DNA of 64,000 nt from Clostridiales bacterium UBA6114 (GCA_002423435.1 DIWE01000009.1:55804-119803), one strand, 5' to 3'. Shown: positions 34,171 through 43,160, counted from the first letter of the stretch. Notes: generated from the sequence alone by a model not told the origin. Program-made: numbers and translations.

Positions 34171-34205
34171 ACTGTAACACCTCTGTTCTTTATGCGCCGC
34201 TATGG

Positions 34206-35441
34206 TTACCGGCCCAAGCTTTTGTTCCAGCTGATCATGCTGAGTATTTCCTTCACAAGATAATCGGCAAACCCGGTGTCATTTATATGGTTGTCCCTGC
34301 AAACGATCGGTATCGCAGGATCGACCACCCGGTTGAGCTCCTGAATAAATACCTTGTTCGTAGCCGGGTCATAAAAGACCCCGCCCGGTTTGTCGACCTC
34401 GGAAAAGCCTCTGGTCGGGATCACGATCTTCGTATCGTGACCACCCTTTAATCGTTCGGCAAAGAGGCTTGCAAGAGCGATCATCTCCTGCCTGTTCGCC
34501 CGCAGCTTAATCAGATTGGAGTTATGATAATAGCGCAGCCGGTCCTTCTGCTCCGGCTTTAACAGTTCCTCCGGTCCGATGTTTATCATTTCGGCCGCGC
34601 CCGGCACCACAATGTAAGGCAGATTCTTCTTCACGGCCCCCCGAAGCCGATCCGGGCCCACCACGTAGGCTCCCCCGGCGACCTCGTCGATCAGCTCGGT
34701 GGCCGTAATATCAAGCACGCCGCAAAAGAAGTCCTCCCTGATCATTTTTTCCATGATTTTGCCGCCCGAAACTCCCCTTGCGTGGAATACGACGATTTCA
34801 TAGCCCTGGCCCTCCAGCAGTTCGCGGCACCGCTGCACACAAGGAGTGGTGACTCCAAAACAGGAAATGGCGATGGCTTCCTTCTTATCCCGGGAGAGCG
34901 GAGGCATACCCACCATGGCGCTGACGATGCGGGCGGCCTCGGCAAGGATAAAACGGCTCATGAAATTCAGGCTCTGGATATCCACCACCGAATTGATCAG
35001 CAGGATGTCCTGCCCCTGAACGTACGGCAGAGTGTTGCCCGAGGCCATGGTGCCCACAATTACTTTTGGGATCCCGAGTGGCAGCGCCTGCATCGCTCCG
35101 CTGGCGATGGTGGTGCCTCCCGAGCCGCCCAGAGAGATGATGCCGTCGAGCTCCCTGTTCGCATAAAGCTTCTGCGTGATGGCGCGCAGCCCGTCCATCA
35201 TGATCCGGGATGCTTCGACCCGCAGGCTGATCCCCATAACCTCCTCAAAGGAGGCGTTGGCGGCAAAAGCCACCTGCTCCTGCGTAAACCGTATGGGATA
35301 CGCTTTTTTGAGTCGCCGCAGGCCCACGTCGATGATGCAGACCTCGTGGCCCATCTCTTCAATGCGTTCCTTCAGATAGACGGTTTCGTCGCCTTTGGTA
35401 TCCATCGTCGCACAAACGACGATCTTCTTTTTTTCAATCAT
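34206..35441 (-). CDS. Tm-1-like ATP-binding domain protein (UPF0261)
   Basis: A 411-residue protein of the UPF0261/Tm-1-like family. It starts KIVVCATMDTKGDETVYLKE and contains ISLGGSGGTTIASGAM, IVGTMASGNTLPYVQGQDI and ISCFGVTTPCVQRC, all characteristic of the nucleotide-binding Tm-1 N-terminal domain. The bacterial function is not established; an ATP-dependent reaction on an organic acid is conceivable because it is next to a TRAP transporter. It lies 12 bases from the TRAP permease and 35 bases ahead of the TIM-barrel partner. Confidence 0.87.
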   Translation of the reverse strand: MIEKKKIVVCATMDTKGDETVYLKERIEEMGHEVCIIDVGLRRLKKAYPIRFTQEQVAFAANASFEEVMGISLRVEASRIMMDGLRAITQKLYANRELDGIISLGGSGGTTIASGAMQALPLGIPKVIVGTMASGNTLPYVQGQDILLINSVVDIQSLNFMSRFILAEAARIVSAMVGMPPLSRDKKEAIAISCFGVTTPCVQRCRELLEGQGYEIVVFHARGVSGGKIMEKMIREDFFCGVLDITATELIDEVAGGAYVVGPDRLRGAVKKNLPYIVVPGAAEMINIGPEELLKPEQKDRLRYYHNSNLIKLRANRQEMIALASLFAERLKGGHDTKIVIPTRGFSEVDKPGGVFYDPATNKVFIQELNRVVDPAIPIVCRDNHINDTGFADYLVKEILSMISWNKSLGR

Positions 35442-35453
35442 TGCAAAGCCCTC

Positions 35454-37361
35454 TCATACCGCCGCCTCGATGCGTCTTTTCCGCCTGAGGTGACTGATGA
35501 GCAGGACGGCCACCAGCGCAAGCCCTGCCAAATCGAACGCAATATGAGGAATGACGCTTAAAACGCACGCCGCCACCGAAACCAGCCTTTCAAACAACGT
35601 AAGACGCATCAGGAAAAAGTTTTCGCAGGCGAGGATGAAGGCAAAGACAAAGGCAATAACCATCAGTACCGCCCAGAAATATTCCGTTACGGTTCCGAGC
35701 CCCAGTACTGCCGGACGGTACAGGAACAGATAGGGGATGACAAACCCCACGATGGCGAGCCGGATCGATTCGAGGCAGGTTTTCATAAAGTTGGAGCCCG
35801 CCATGCCCGAGGCGACGAGACAGCCGATGGCAACCGGGGGCGTTATCGCCGAAAGCTCGCCGTAATAAAATACGAAGAAATGGGCGGCAAGCAGCGGAAC
35901 GCCGTAGGAGGTAAGGGCGGGAGCCCCCAGGAGTGCCGCCAGCACATAAGCGGGCGCGGCGGGCATCCCCATCCCGAATACGATGCAGGTGATGGCGACA
36001 AAGATCGCGAGCAGGAAAAGCGAATCTCCCGCCACGGTAATAACAAATTGCGATATCTTGGACGGCAGGCCGGTCGCGGTGAGGATCTGCACCACAATGC
36101 CCATGATCCCCATGACGACGGCGATGGACGCCACCGATTTCGAACCGATGTCGAACCCATTCAGTATTTTTTTGATGAATTCCTTTACAAAACTTCCGCC
36201 CTTCAAGGCTTCCCGGATCAGCCCGATAGCCATCAGGGTAAGTATGGCGTAAAAGAGTGAGATTTGAGGAGAGTACATTTTAATCAGGAAGATTACCAGC
36301 ACCACCAGAGGGATGATGAAAACAAGGAACTCCTTCGCAACCTTTTTAAAGGGCTGTAGAGAGTCGTCGGTCACCCTTTCGTCGCCAAGCTTGATCGCTT
36401 TTATGTAGACGGTTAAGGAAATTCCCAGATAGTACAAAAGCGCGGGGGTGGCGCCGAGCAATGCAACGGTGATATACGGGGTATTGGTCCAGGAAGCGAT
36501 AATGAAAGCCGCCGCGTTCATAACCGGGGGCAGAAGCGCCCCGCCGGTAGAGGCCGCCGATTCGCATGCCGCCGCAAATTCATTGGGATAGCCGCGGCGC
36601 TTCATCAGCGGAATGGAAACGGTGCCGGTCATCGATATGTTCGCGGCGACGCTGCCGGTGACCGAACCGATTAGTCCGCTGCTGATAACGGCCACCTGCG
36701 CGCTGCCCGATCGGATTTTTCCGCTCGCCGACATCGCCACGTTCATAATACATTCGAGCGCCCCGAACGCCTGCATCATGCCGGCGAAGATCGAAAACAG
36801 CACGATGGTGTTGGCCGAAATACCGCCGAGCATCCCGAAGACACCTGTGAAGTTGGTGGTTGAATAAGTAATGAGCCGGGCGATGCTCAATCCCCCGTGA
36901 TAGAAAATGCCCGGAATATGCGGACCGAAATATCCGTAAAGCAGAGTGGCAACGACAATGACCGGAATGACCTTGCCCCATTTCATCCAGGTGACGATAA
37001 GAAAAATTGCAAGGTAAATCGCGCCCGAGACGATCTTACCGGCACTGTTGACGCCCATTGACATTTTATATTCGGTATAATGCGCGGCAATATAAACGGT
37101 GACGACGACGCTTGCAGCGGCAAGCAAAATCATCAGGCCGTTTTTGCTCTTGTCCGCCTTGCTTCCGGCGCCAAGTTTAAGCGCCTGCAGAAACAAGATC
37201 AGTAAGGAAAAAAGAAAATGGACCGCCACATGAATATCGGAGTAGACAAAGAGCCTGACTGACGAGGCAAAATGATAGATACCCATGCAGATTGCGATGA
37301 TCGCGGTGATGCGGTCCAGCAAAACGGATTTATCCGTTTCTTGTTGAACAGAATCCGGCAA
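35454..37361 (-). CDS. TRAP transporter fused permease (4TM/12TM)
   Basis: A 635-residue membrane protein in which the small DctQ-like and large DctM-like parts of a TRAP transporter are fused, as is standard for TAXI-type TRAP systems. It has many hydrophobic helices and the conserved GLIGSVTGSVAANISMTGTV and AAACESAASTGGALLPPVMN-type segments, and FGMGMPAAPAYVLAALLGAP. It imports an organic acid or amino acid with Na+ or H+ using the binding protein encoded upstream. Substrate unknown (glutamate or glutarate-like substrates are known for some TAXI systems). Confidence 0.92.
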   Translation of the reverse strand: MPDSVQQETDKSVLLDRITAIIAICMGIYHFASSVRLFVYSDIHVAVHFLFSLLILFLQALKLGAGSKADKSKNGLMILLAAASVVVTVYIAAHYTEYKMSMGVNSAGKIVSGAIYLAIFLIVTWMKWGKVIPVIVVATLLYGYFGPHIPGIFYHGGLSIARLITYSTTNFTGVFGMLGGISANTIVLFSIFAGMMQAFGALECIMNVAMSASGKIRSGSAQVAVISSGLIGSVTGSVAANISMTGTVSIPLMKRRGYPNEFAAACESAASTGGALLPPVMNAAAFIIASWTNTPYITVALLGATPALLYYLGISLTVYIKAIKLGDERVTDDSLQPFKKVAKEFLVFIIPLVVLVIFLIKMYSPQISLFYAILTLMAIGLIREALKGGSFVKEFIKKILNGFDIGSKSVASIAVVMGIMGIVVQILTATGLPSKISQFVITVAGDSLFLLAIFVAITCIVFGMGMPAAPAYVLAALLGAPALTSYGVPLLAAHFFVFYYGELSAITPPVAIGCLVASGMAGSNFMKTCLESIRLAIVGFVIPYLFLYRPAVLGLGTVTEYFWAVLMVIAFVFAFILACENFFLMRLTLFERLVSVAACVLSVIPHIAFDLAGLALVAVLLISHLRRKRRIEAAV

Positions 37362-37430
37362 AACTACCCACCTCCAGGGTTTTGAAATACTGCCCGGGCT
37401 TACCGCCTCGGGCAGCTTTTATTGATCCCA

Positions 37431-38513
37431 CTATCCTTGATAAACGATGAAATTGTCCTGCCAAAGCCCCGCTTCCTTCAGCGCTCTGGCCGCGCCCGGA
37501 TGGAAGGGGATATCCGGCACGCAGACGCTGGTGGCATAGTCCTTCAGCACCGCGAGGTCGCGGGAGATGGTGCCGAGCTCTTCGATGTTTTCCAGGCAGG
37601 CCCTGGTGAACACATAGACCGCTTCTTCGCTGACCGAAGCGCTGAACACTACGACGCCGGAGTTGCGGGGCGCAAGGCGTCCCTCCCCTTCTGGGATAGT
37701 ATCGTTTTCGGCGTATGTCAGCTCCTGCGCCGCAATGCCGCTGTTAATCTCACCAATACGCCGGGCGATTTCCTCGTTCATCGACAGTATGTTGATATCC
37801 CGCAGCGTAAACAGTTCGATGATGCCGGCGGGCGGGATGCCGTTGCCCCATGTGCCGACGCAAGCGTCGACACGCCCGTCCTTCAGCGCGTTGAATCCCT
37901 CGGCCCACGGGAAGTATTCGATTCTGGCGCTGTCGAAAATACCGTATTGCTCAAAGACAATGCGCAGCACTTCGGCCGAAGCGGACCCCACCTCGGGGAA
38001 GGCGACCCGTTTTCCGGCAAGGTCTTCGTAGCTCTCGATACCGTTTCCTTTGATGGTGAGGATAGGCAGCCTCCACGAAACGAAGCCGAGCGCCTGCAGC
38101 ATGGCGCTCTCGGGAATCCGGCCCTGAAAAGGCGCTTCGCCTCTCAAAGCCTGAACCAGATTGATGGTACCCGCGTAGCCGCCTTCCAGCTCGCCGCTGT
38201 TGATAAGATTAATGATCTCAACCGCGCCGGTGGTGACGATAGTAGACGTTCTCAGCTCGGTGTGGCGGTTAACCACTGAGGACATCGCCTCCAGCGCTAC
38301 GTTGGCGGTGCCGCCGACGGCGTCGGTACCCAGCCTGAGCTGGTCGATGGGAGAGGACTGTGCCGGCGCGCCGCTTTCAGTGCCGGCGGAAGCGGCCGGA
38401 TCGGCTGTGCCTGCCGGCGGCGTCGATGACCCCGCTCCTCCGGAGCTGCAGCCAGCGGCCATAACAAGCGCAAAAACAAAAACCAAAAGTATGCTGAACC
38501 ATTTCTTGAGCAT
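37431..38513 (-). CDS. TAXI-family TRAP transporter solute-binding lipoprotein
   Basis: A 360-residue exported protein. ATG 38513 with GGAGGG gives a clean signal peptide (FSILLVFVFALVMAAGC) and lipobox; a Ser/Ala/Pro linker of about 40 residues follows. The mature part has QLRLGTDAVGGTANVALEAM and VAFPEVGSASAEVLRI, typical of TAXI binding proteins. It is the first gene of the four-gene operon with the TRAP permease, Tm-1-like and TIM-barrel proteins. Confidence 0.9.
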   Translation of the reverse strand: MLKKWFSILLVFVFALVMAAGCSSGGAGSSTPPAGTADPAASAGTESGAPAQSSPIDQLRLGTDAVGGTANVALEAMSSVVNRHTELRTSTIVTTGAVEIINLINSGELEGGYAGTINLVQALRGEAPFQGRIPESAMLQALGFVSWRLPILTIKGNGIESYEDLAGKRVAFPEVGSASAEVLRIVFEQYGIFDSARIEYFPWAEGFNALKDGRVDACVGTWGNGIPPAGIIELFTLRDINILSMNEEIARRIGEINSGIAAQELTYAENDTIPEGEGRLAPRNSGVVVFSASVSEEAVYVFTRACLENIEELGTISRDLAVLKDYATSVCVPDIPFHPGAARALKEAGLWQDNFIVYQG

Positions 38514-38838
38514 GAATAACCCTCCTCTTTTATTATGCTGTCCGCGCATCATTATTTTAGACAGCCGTTTCATCTTTCCGGTTTAAGGTCTCGAGACAGC
38601 TTTATTCTATATGCCGGGAAGGAGAATCACAACATCGTTTTGGCATATTCCACAAAATTCTCCGTAATTAATAGTTAATATTCCTATTTATGGGTTGCTT
38701 TTTACAATAAGATTTAAAGATTTATCGTTATTTTTCACAAAAACGACAGCGATTTTTGGTATTGTTTTTTTGGTGACTAAACGGCTCAACCTTTCGGCTG
38801 TTTTCGGCTGTTTTCGCTCAGTTTTGAAAAATAAAAAA
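38514..38838. other. Spacer upstream of the TAXI-TRAP operon
   Basis: AT-rich non-coding DNA. It holds a 10-bp palindrome GTCTCGAGAC (38588-38597) that could be an operator for the TRAP operon, and a short tandem repeat of TTTCGGCTGT-like units near 38791-38816. No convincing consensus promoter is seen. Confidence 0.4.
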
Positions 38839-38882
38839 GCGGCTGAGGTGAAATGCATATCCACGCATTTCGCCTCAGCCGC
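38831..38882 (-). terminator. Terminator of the recombinase operon
   Basis: GCGGCTGAGGTGAAATGC (38839-38856) pairs with GCATTTCGCCTCAGCCGC (38865-38882) with one wobble. On the minus strand a T-run follows at 38833-38838, about 40 bases after the recombinase stop. Confidence 0.85.
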
Positions 38883-38920
38883 TGAAACAAAACCAAAAAA
38901 ATGCAGTATGTACGATCATT

Positions 38921-40435
38921 TCAAAGGGTAACTGTTTGTTCCGGCTCCGCCTCATAAAACAGGTTCAGATAAACATCGACGCTTCCGTTTTGATCGACCT
39001 CGATTTTTTGGATCATCCGCTTCATCATGGCGTTTGTCATCTCGTCGACGGGCACTATGGCGCAAGTATTCCGGAAAATCGCGTCTAAGCGCCCCCTAAG
39101 CTCTTCCTCCTCCTGCCCATACCCGGTGAGCCTTAGCTCGTTTTCGGTCCGTTCCATTTCCCGGCGAATCGCCGCCAATTTATCCTTGAGCTCGTCGAGC
39201 CCGATAATTTCGTTTAGGTTCATGTCGATATACTTCTGCCTGTCCCTTTTAAGTTTCAAGACCTTTGCTTGCAGTTCCTGTTTTCTGTCCTGGTTTCGAT
39301 TTTTACGCTTTAAGAGCCGTTTAAGCTCGAGCTCCACATTGCGGGCTATACCCGGCTTTTGGAGCACGGGAATCAAATATTCCCCGACAGCTTCCAAAAG
39401 CGCCGACTCATCGACCGGCGTCCTGTTCGGGCAGCTTCCGGCGCCGTTTGCACTGCGTCCCCCGCACACCCAGTTTACATACGTGTTGCGGTAGGTCCTG
39501 ACGGTGCGCCTGAAGGAGTGTCCGCAGCATTTGCATTTGATCAGCGTGCTGAAAATATGCCGGCTGCTTTGGCGCTCCTTATTGAGCTTAAAAGCGGGGC
39601 CGCGGCTTACAAGCAGCCTTTGCGCCTTTTCAAACGTACAGGCGTCGACAATCGCAAGGTCCGGCTGTTCCTTGACCAGCCAGTCGGCCTCATCCTTTTT
39701 TACGCGCACCCCCGTTAAAAAATCCTGAACTTCCTGCTTGCCGTTTATCACCTTGCCCGTATAAAGCGGGTTTTTTAAAATCCTGGCCACCGCGTTCTGG
39801 CTCCAGCTGCAGAGCCGTTTGGTCACAATCCCCTCCCGGTTTAACAGTGCTGCGATCGCGGCCTGTCCCATGCCTTCGAACACATAAAGCTGAAAAATCC
39901 TTTTTACAACGTCCGCTTCATTCCGATTTACGGAAAGATGAAAATAGTCTCCCGCTTTTTTGTCGTATCCGTATACGATATTCGGTACCCTTCCCTTTTC
40001 CGCGTTTAACTTTTTGCTGAATTTAATGCGCTTTGATATATTCTGCGATTCCTCCTGCGCCAGCGCCCCGTACAGGGTCAGCACAAATTCCGAATTGCCG
40101 AGAACCGTCATGTTGGATGTAATGAACAGCGTTTCAATGTTGAGCGACTTGAGCTTTCTCGTGCTGCTCAAAAGGTCGACCGTGTTTCTCGCAAAACGGC
40201 TGATATCCTTCACCACAACCATCTGAAACAATCCGAGCTCGGCGTCCTTCATCAGATTTTTAAACTGTGTCCGGTTTTTTGTTTTCGTCCCGCTGATGCC
40301 TTCGTCGGCATAGATGTTTACCAAAGTATGGCGGTTCCCCGCCGCATATTCTTCAAAAAATTTCTTCTGCGTATTCAGGCTGTTTAACTGATCCTCCTTG
40401 TCGGTGGATACCCGGCAATAAGCCGCAATCCTCAT
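38921..40435 (-). CDS. Large serine recombinase
   Basis: A 504-residue site-specific recombinase. Residues 1 to about 150 are the resolvase catalytic domain with the nucleophile in AAYCRVSTD (Ser10) and the arginine-rich VVVKDISRFARNTVDLL. A recombinase domain follows (GYDKKAGDY ... ALLNREGIVTKRLCSWSQNAVARILKNPLY), then a zinc ribbon (CKCCGHSF and CGGR...CPN) and a coiled-coil of roughly residues 370-450. It is the only recombinase in the 17.6-kb element and the obvious enzyme for its integration and excision. The product is intact. Preceded by a 51-residue partner gene. Confidence 0.93.
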   Translation of the reverse strand: MRIAAYCRVSTDKEDQLNSLNTQKKFFEEYAAGNRHTLVNIYADEGISGTKTKNRTQFKNLMKDAELGLFQMVVVKDISRFARNTVDLLSSTRKLKSLNIETLFITSNMTVLGNSEFVLTLYGALAQEESQNISKRIKFSKKLNAEKGRVPNIVYGYDKKAGDYFHLSVNRNEADVVKRIFQLYVFEGMGQAAIAALLNREGIVTKRLCSWSQNAVARILKNPLYTGKVINGKQEVQDFLTGVRVKKDEADWLVKEQPDLAIVDACTFEKAQRLLVSRGPAFKLNKERQSSRHIFSTLIKCKCCGHSFRRTVRTYRNTYVNWVCGGRSANGAGSCPNRTPVDESALLEAVGEYLIPVLQKPGIARNVELELKRLLKRKNRNQDRKQELQAKVLKLKRDRQKYIDMNLNEIIGLDELKDKLAAIRREMERTENELRLTGYGQEEEELRGRLDAIFRNTCAIVPVDEMTNAMMKRMIQKIEVDQNGSVDVYLNLFYEAEPEQTVTL

Positions 40436-40478
40436 GGCAATCGTCCATCCCCCTCGTGGAATTCTTTATGAAGCGCGC

Positions 40479-40634
40479 TTATCCGGCCTGCTGTCTTCCG
40501 ATGCCTTCATCAGGGGAGGGCGAATGCTCCAGTTTTTTAAGAATCAGCTCGGCAGTCAATTTCGTTATGAAATTTTCCGTCGCATCCTCCGTGTTCGGAT
40601 TGTGGAATGTAATTTTCAGTTTGTTTTCTGTCAA
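40479..40634 (-). CDS. Small protein encoded ahead of the recombinase
   Basis: A 51-residue protein starting at TTG 40634, for which AAGGGGAGG is ideally spaced; the frame runs further upstream without a comparable SD. After the start it reads TENKLKITFHNPNT, then EDATENFITKLTAELILKKL and a Ser/Pro tail. The function is not recognised. Small proteins of this look are often encoded just ahead of serine recombinases in Firmicute elements. It is a good candidate for the recombination directionality factor needed for excision (inference). Confidence 0.65.
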   Translation of the reverse strand: MTENKLKITFHNPNTEDATENFITKLTAELILKKLEHSPSPDEGIGRQQAG

Positions 40635-40658
40635 GGAAACCGCCTCCCCTTGTCTCAA

Positions 40659-40687
40659 TATATATTGGACAAGCAGTCGGATTATTC
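40659..40687 (-). promoter_or_regulatory. Possible sigma-E-type promoter of the recombinase operon
   Basis: Minus strand: GAATAAT (40681-40687), 14-bp spacer, AATATATA (40659-40666). This resembles the sigma-E pattern (-35 KMATATT, -10 CATACAHT) in 6 of 7 and about 5 of 8 positions. The same spacing is found ahead of the spoIIID N-terminal half. The match is imperfect and AT-rich, so this is tentative. Confidence 0.25.
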
Positions 40688-40725
40688 CAAAATTGTGTTC
40701 CATCCCATAAGCTCCCGAAAAAGCC

Positions 40726-41019
40726 AAGGCCGTGGGGAACTTTCGTTCCCTACGGCCTCAGAGTATAGACAAAGTGTCTATGGGGATTGTGAAGGGGTCG
40801 AAACCCCTTTACTTTTGATTTGTCCGGAGTCGGACATGCGCCGGTGGAGGACACACTGGACAAAACACGTGTGTTTTGTCCGCACCTGGGGAGGCGGGGT
40901 CCCCAAGCGATTGTAATCGCTTGGGGTGCTCCTCGAGGGGGAATTGGATTCCCCCTTGAAAGGCTGGCGACTTTGTCGACAGCCTAAGGCCGTGGGGAAC
41001 TTTCGTTCCCCACGGCCTT
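40726..41019. repeat. Array of nine consecutive hairpins
   Basis: Nine stem-loops follow with little space between them: 40727-40758, 40765-40781, 40792-40809, 40821-40836, 40858-40881, 40901-40926, 40936-40956, 40961-40985, 40986-41019. Stems are 6-15 bp, mostly perfect, with loops of 2-4 bases. Each stem has its own sequence, except that the first and last share 25 identical bases beginning AAGGCCGTGGGGAAC. The array lies between the amtB stop and the recombinase operon on the minus strand. No T-runs follow the stems, so they are not simple terminators. Function unknown. Confidence 0.85.
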
Positions 41020-41046
41020 GCGGAGGGTGGGATTTAAGATAAACCG

Positions 41047-42735
41047 CTATGGGTTATCCTGCAATGCATCAAAGTCTTCTTCCCCGGTGCGCACTTTCAC
41101 TACGCCTTCGACGTTATAGATAAAGATCTTTCCGTCTCCGATGTTGCCCGTATAGAGCACCTTCTTGGCGGTTTCGATCAAAGTCCTGACCGGGACCTTG
41201 CAAACCACAATTTCGACCTTGACTTTCGGCAGAAGATTCGCCTGCAGCTCGACGCCGCGGTAGTATTCCGTGTGGCCCTTCTGCATGCCGCAGCCAAGCA
41301 CGTTCGTCACAGTCATTCCCGTGATTCCGATCTTCTGCATGGCCTGGCTTAACGCTTCAAATTTGCTTTGTTTCGTAATGATTTCCACTTTGGTCATTTT
41401 TACGCTGTCCTCAGTGTCGGACGCGGGTATGGTTTTTACCTCAACGGGGACGGCCGTGTCAATATCGACATGGTTGCCGTTACTGCTAAAGACCGCAGCG
41501 GAGGGCACCATCGGCATAAAGTCCGCATAGGAGCTTACAAGGCCGTGTTCTTCAATGTCAAGACCGGCAATCTCCTCGGCCTCAGACACGCGCAGGCCGA
41601 CCGTCTTCTTAAGAATCGTAAAGACGATCAGCATGGTGACGGTGACCCAGGCCGCGACCGCAAGAACGCCGATAATCTGGACTGTGACCATGTGGGCGCC
41701 GCCGCCGTAGAAAAGCCCGCCGTCGAGGGCAAAGAGACCGGTCATGATCGTGCCGCCCGCACCGCAGAGGGCATGCACGCCGACTGCGCCGACCGGATCG
41801 TCAACCTTAAGCACTTTATCGATAAATTCAATGCCGAATACAATGATAGCACCGGCGATAAGGCCCTCGAAGACAGCGCCTGCGGGGGATACCACGTCGC
41901 AGCCCGCGGTGATCGCGACAAGACCGCCAAGCGCTCCGTTTAAGGTCATCGACACATCGGGCTTTTTATACCGGACCCATGTGATAATCATAGTCGAAGT
42001 CGCGGCGGCAGCGGCCGCAAGGTTCGTGGTGACGAAAATGGTCGACATCGAGGTAAGAATGTCGTCGCCGGTCGCGGCGAGCGTGGAGCCGGGGTTAAAG
42101 CCGAACCAGCCGAACCACAGGATAAACACGCCGAGCGCGCCGAGGGTCAGGCTGTGGCCGGGAATCGCGTTTGCTTTTCCAGCCTTCGTATACTTGCCGA
42201 TACGGGGACCGAGCATCGCGGCGCCGATAAACGCCGAGAGGCCGCCGACCATGTGAACCGCGGTCGATCCCGCGAAATCATGGAAGCCAAGCTCAGACAG
42301 CCAGCCGCCGCCCCAGATCCAATGACCGGAAATCGGGTATATTAAAAGGCTGATAACCGCGCTGTAAATGCAGTACGAAATAAATTTTGTGCGTTCCGCC
42401 ATGGCGCCCGACACGATCGTCGCCGCTGTTGCGCAGAACACGGTCTGGAAGATTAAAAAGGTCATCGTCGGGATCGTTTCCGGGCCGTATGTTCCCCTTA
42501 CAAAGAAGTCGGGGGTGCCGACGAGCCCGAAATTCGAGGTTCCGAACATCAGTCCGAAGCCTAAAATCCAGAAAACGATGGAGCCGATGCAGAAATCCAT
42601 CAGATTCTTCATGATGATGTTTCCCGCGTTTTTAGCCCGGGTAAACCCGGTTTCTACCATCGCAAAGCCGGCTTGCATGAAAAACACCAGCGCGGCCGCA
42701 AGTAATACCCATATTGTATCAGTTGCCGAATACAT
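41047..42735 (-). CDS. amtB: Ammonium transporter fused to a PII signalling domain
   Basis: A 562-residue fusion. Residues 1 to about 400 are an AmtB/Mep/Rh channel with about eleven helices, including MQAGFAMVETGFTRAKN and DFAGSTAVHMVGGLSAF. After a linker of about 45 residues, the last 115 or so residues form a complete PII (GlnB/GlnK) domain: TKVEIITKQSKFEALSQAM, a T-loop with HTEYYRGVE and the C-terminal GDGKIFIYNVEGVVKVRTGE. In most bacteria GlnK is separate and blocks AmtB when nitrogen is plentiful; here the gate is tethered. The tyrosines of the T-loop are present. It is divergent from the glutamate synthase operon. Confidence 0.93.
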   Translation of the reverse strand: MYSATDTIWVLLAAALVFFMQAGFAMVETGFTRAKNAGNIIMKNLMDFCIGSIVFWILGFGLMFGTSNFGLVGTPDFFVRGTYGPETIPTMTFLIFQTVFCATAATIVSGAMAERTKFISYCIYSAVISLLIYPISGHWIWGGGWLSELGFHDFAGSTAVHMVGGLSAFIGAAMLGPRIGKYTKAGKANAIPGHSLTLGALGVFILWFGWFGFNPGSTLAATGDDILTSMSTIFVTTNLAAAAAATSTMIITWVRYKKPDVSMTLNGALGGLVAITAGCDVVSPAGAVFEGLIAGAIIVFGIEFIDKVLKVDDPVGAVGVHALCGAGGTIMTGLFALDGGLFYGGGAHMVTVQIIGVLAVAAWVTVTMLIVFTILKKTVGLRVSEAEEIAGLDIEEHGLVSSYADFMPMVPSAAVFSSNGNHVDIDTAVPVEVKTIPASDTEDSVKMTKVEIITKQSKFEALSQAMQKIGITGMTVTNVLGCGMQKGHTEYYRGVELQANLLPKVKVEIVVCKVPVRTLIETAKKVLYTGNIGDGKIFIYNVEGVVKVRTGEEDFDALQDNP

Positions 42736-42951
42736 AAACGAACCTCCAATATTAATTTTTTTGATCGCCTAGCCGGAGCATGATAATCCGGTCTTCAAAT
42801 GCTGCAGATGTGTTTTTGCCGATGCTTCCGGGAACCAGGCTGTCGAAAACCAGGTCCACAGGGCGCGCGCACTTTTCTCGCAGCGCTTCCCCCGATAATA
42901 ATCCTGTTTTTAAATCCCATTATCGCCACCCCCATTACAAAAAGTATAAAT

Positions 42952-42985
42952 AAAAAAGCGTGCCGGACTACCGCCTGGCACGCCT
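42952..42985 (-). terminator. Terminator-like hairpin in the amtB leader
   Basis: Minus strand: GCGTGCC and GGCACGC enclose an AGGCGGTAGTCC loop, followed by TTTTTT. It begins with CAAAGGCG. It lies about 190 bases downstream of the amtB promoter and about 220 bases before the gene, so it should act as an attenuator. Confidence 0.65.
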
Positions 42986-43122
42986 TTGTGCTTGTTGTTG
43001 CACTTTAACGCAACGAAACAACTATAAAATTCTGCAAGTTTCCCGATTTGATCCTTCATTAAAGCTGTTTTATGTAAAATAAGCCGCTTTTTCGGTCGAA
43101 TGGTGTCGAAAGCTCTAACAAA

Positions 43123-43160
43123 GAAGGCGCCACGTGGATCTCCCACGCAGCGCCTTTGCC
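43123..43160 (-). promoter_or_regulatory. First leader hairpin of amtB
   Basis: Minus strand: CAAAGGCGC, a nested GCGTGG/CCACGT stem with loop GAGAT, then GCGCCTT. It starts about 20 bases after the predicted transcription start. It shares CAAAGGCG with the hairpins at 42952-42985 and 43331-43380. Confidence 0.6.

Noticed and set aside
40434..40916. Plus-strand reading frame of 160 codons over the hairpin array
   Set aside because: It runs antisense through the small recombinase-linked gene and across the palindromes; the protein has no family features. The open frame is a by-product of the hairpin sequences.
40726..41019. CRISPR array
   Set aside because: There is no constant repeat with variable spacers and no cas gene; what recurs is pairing, not sequence.
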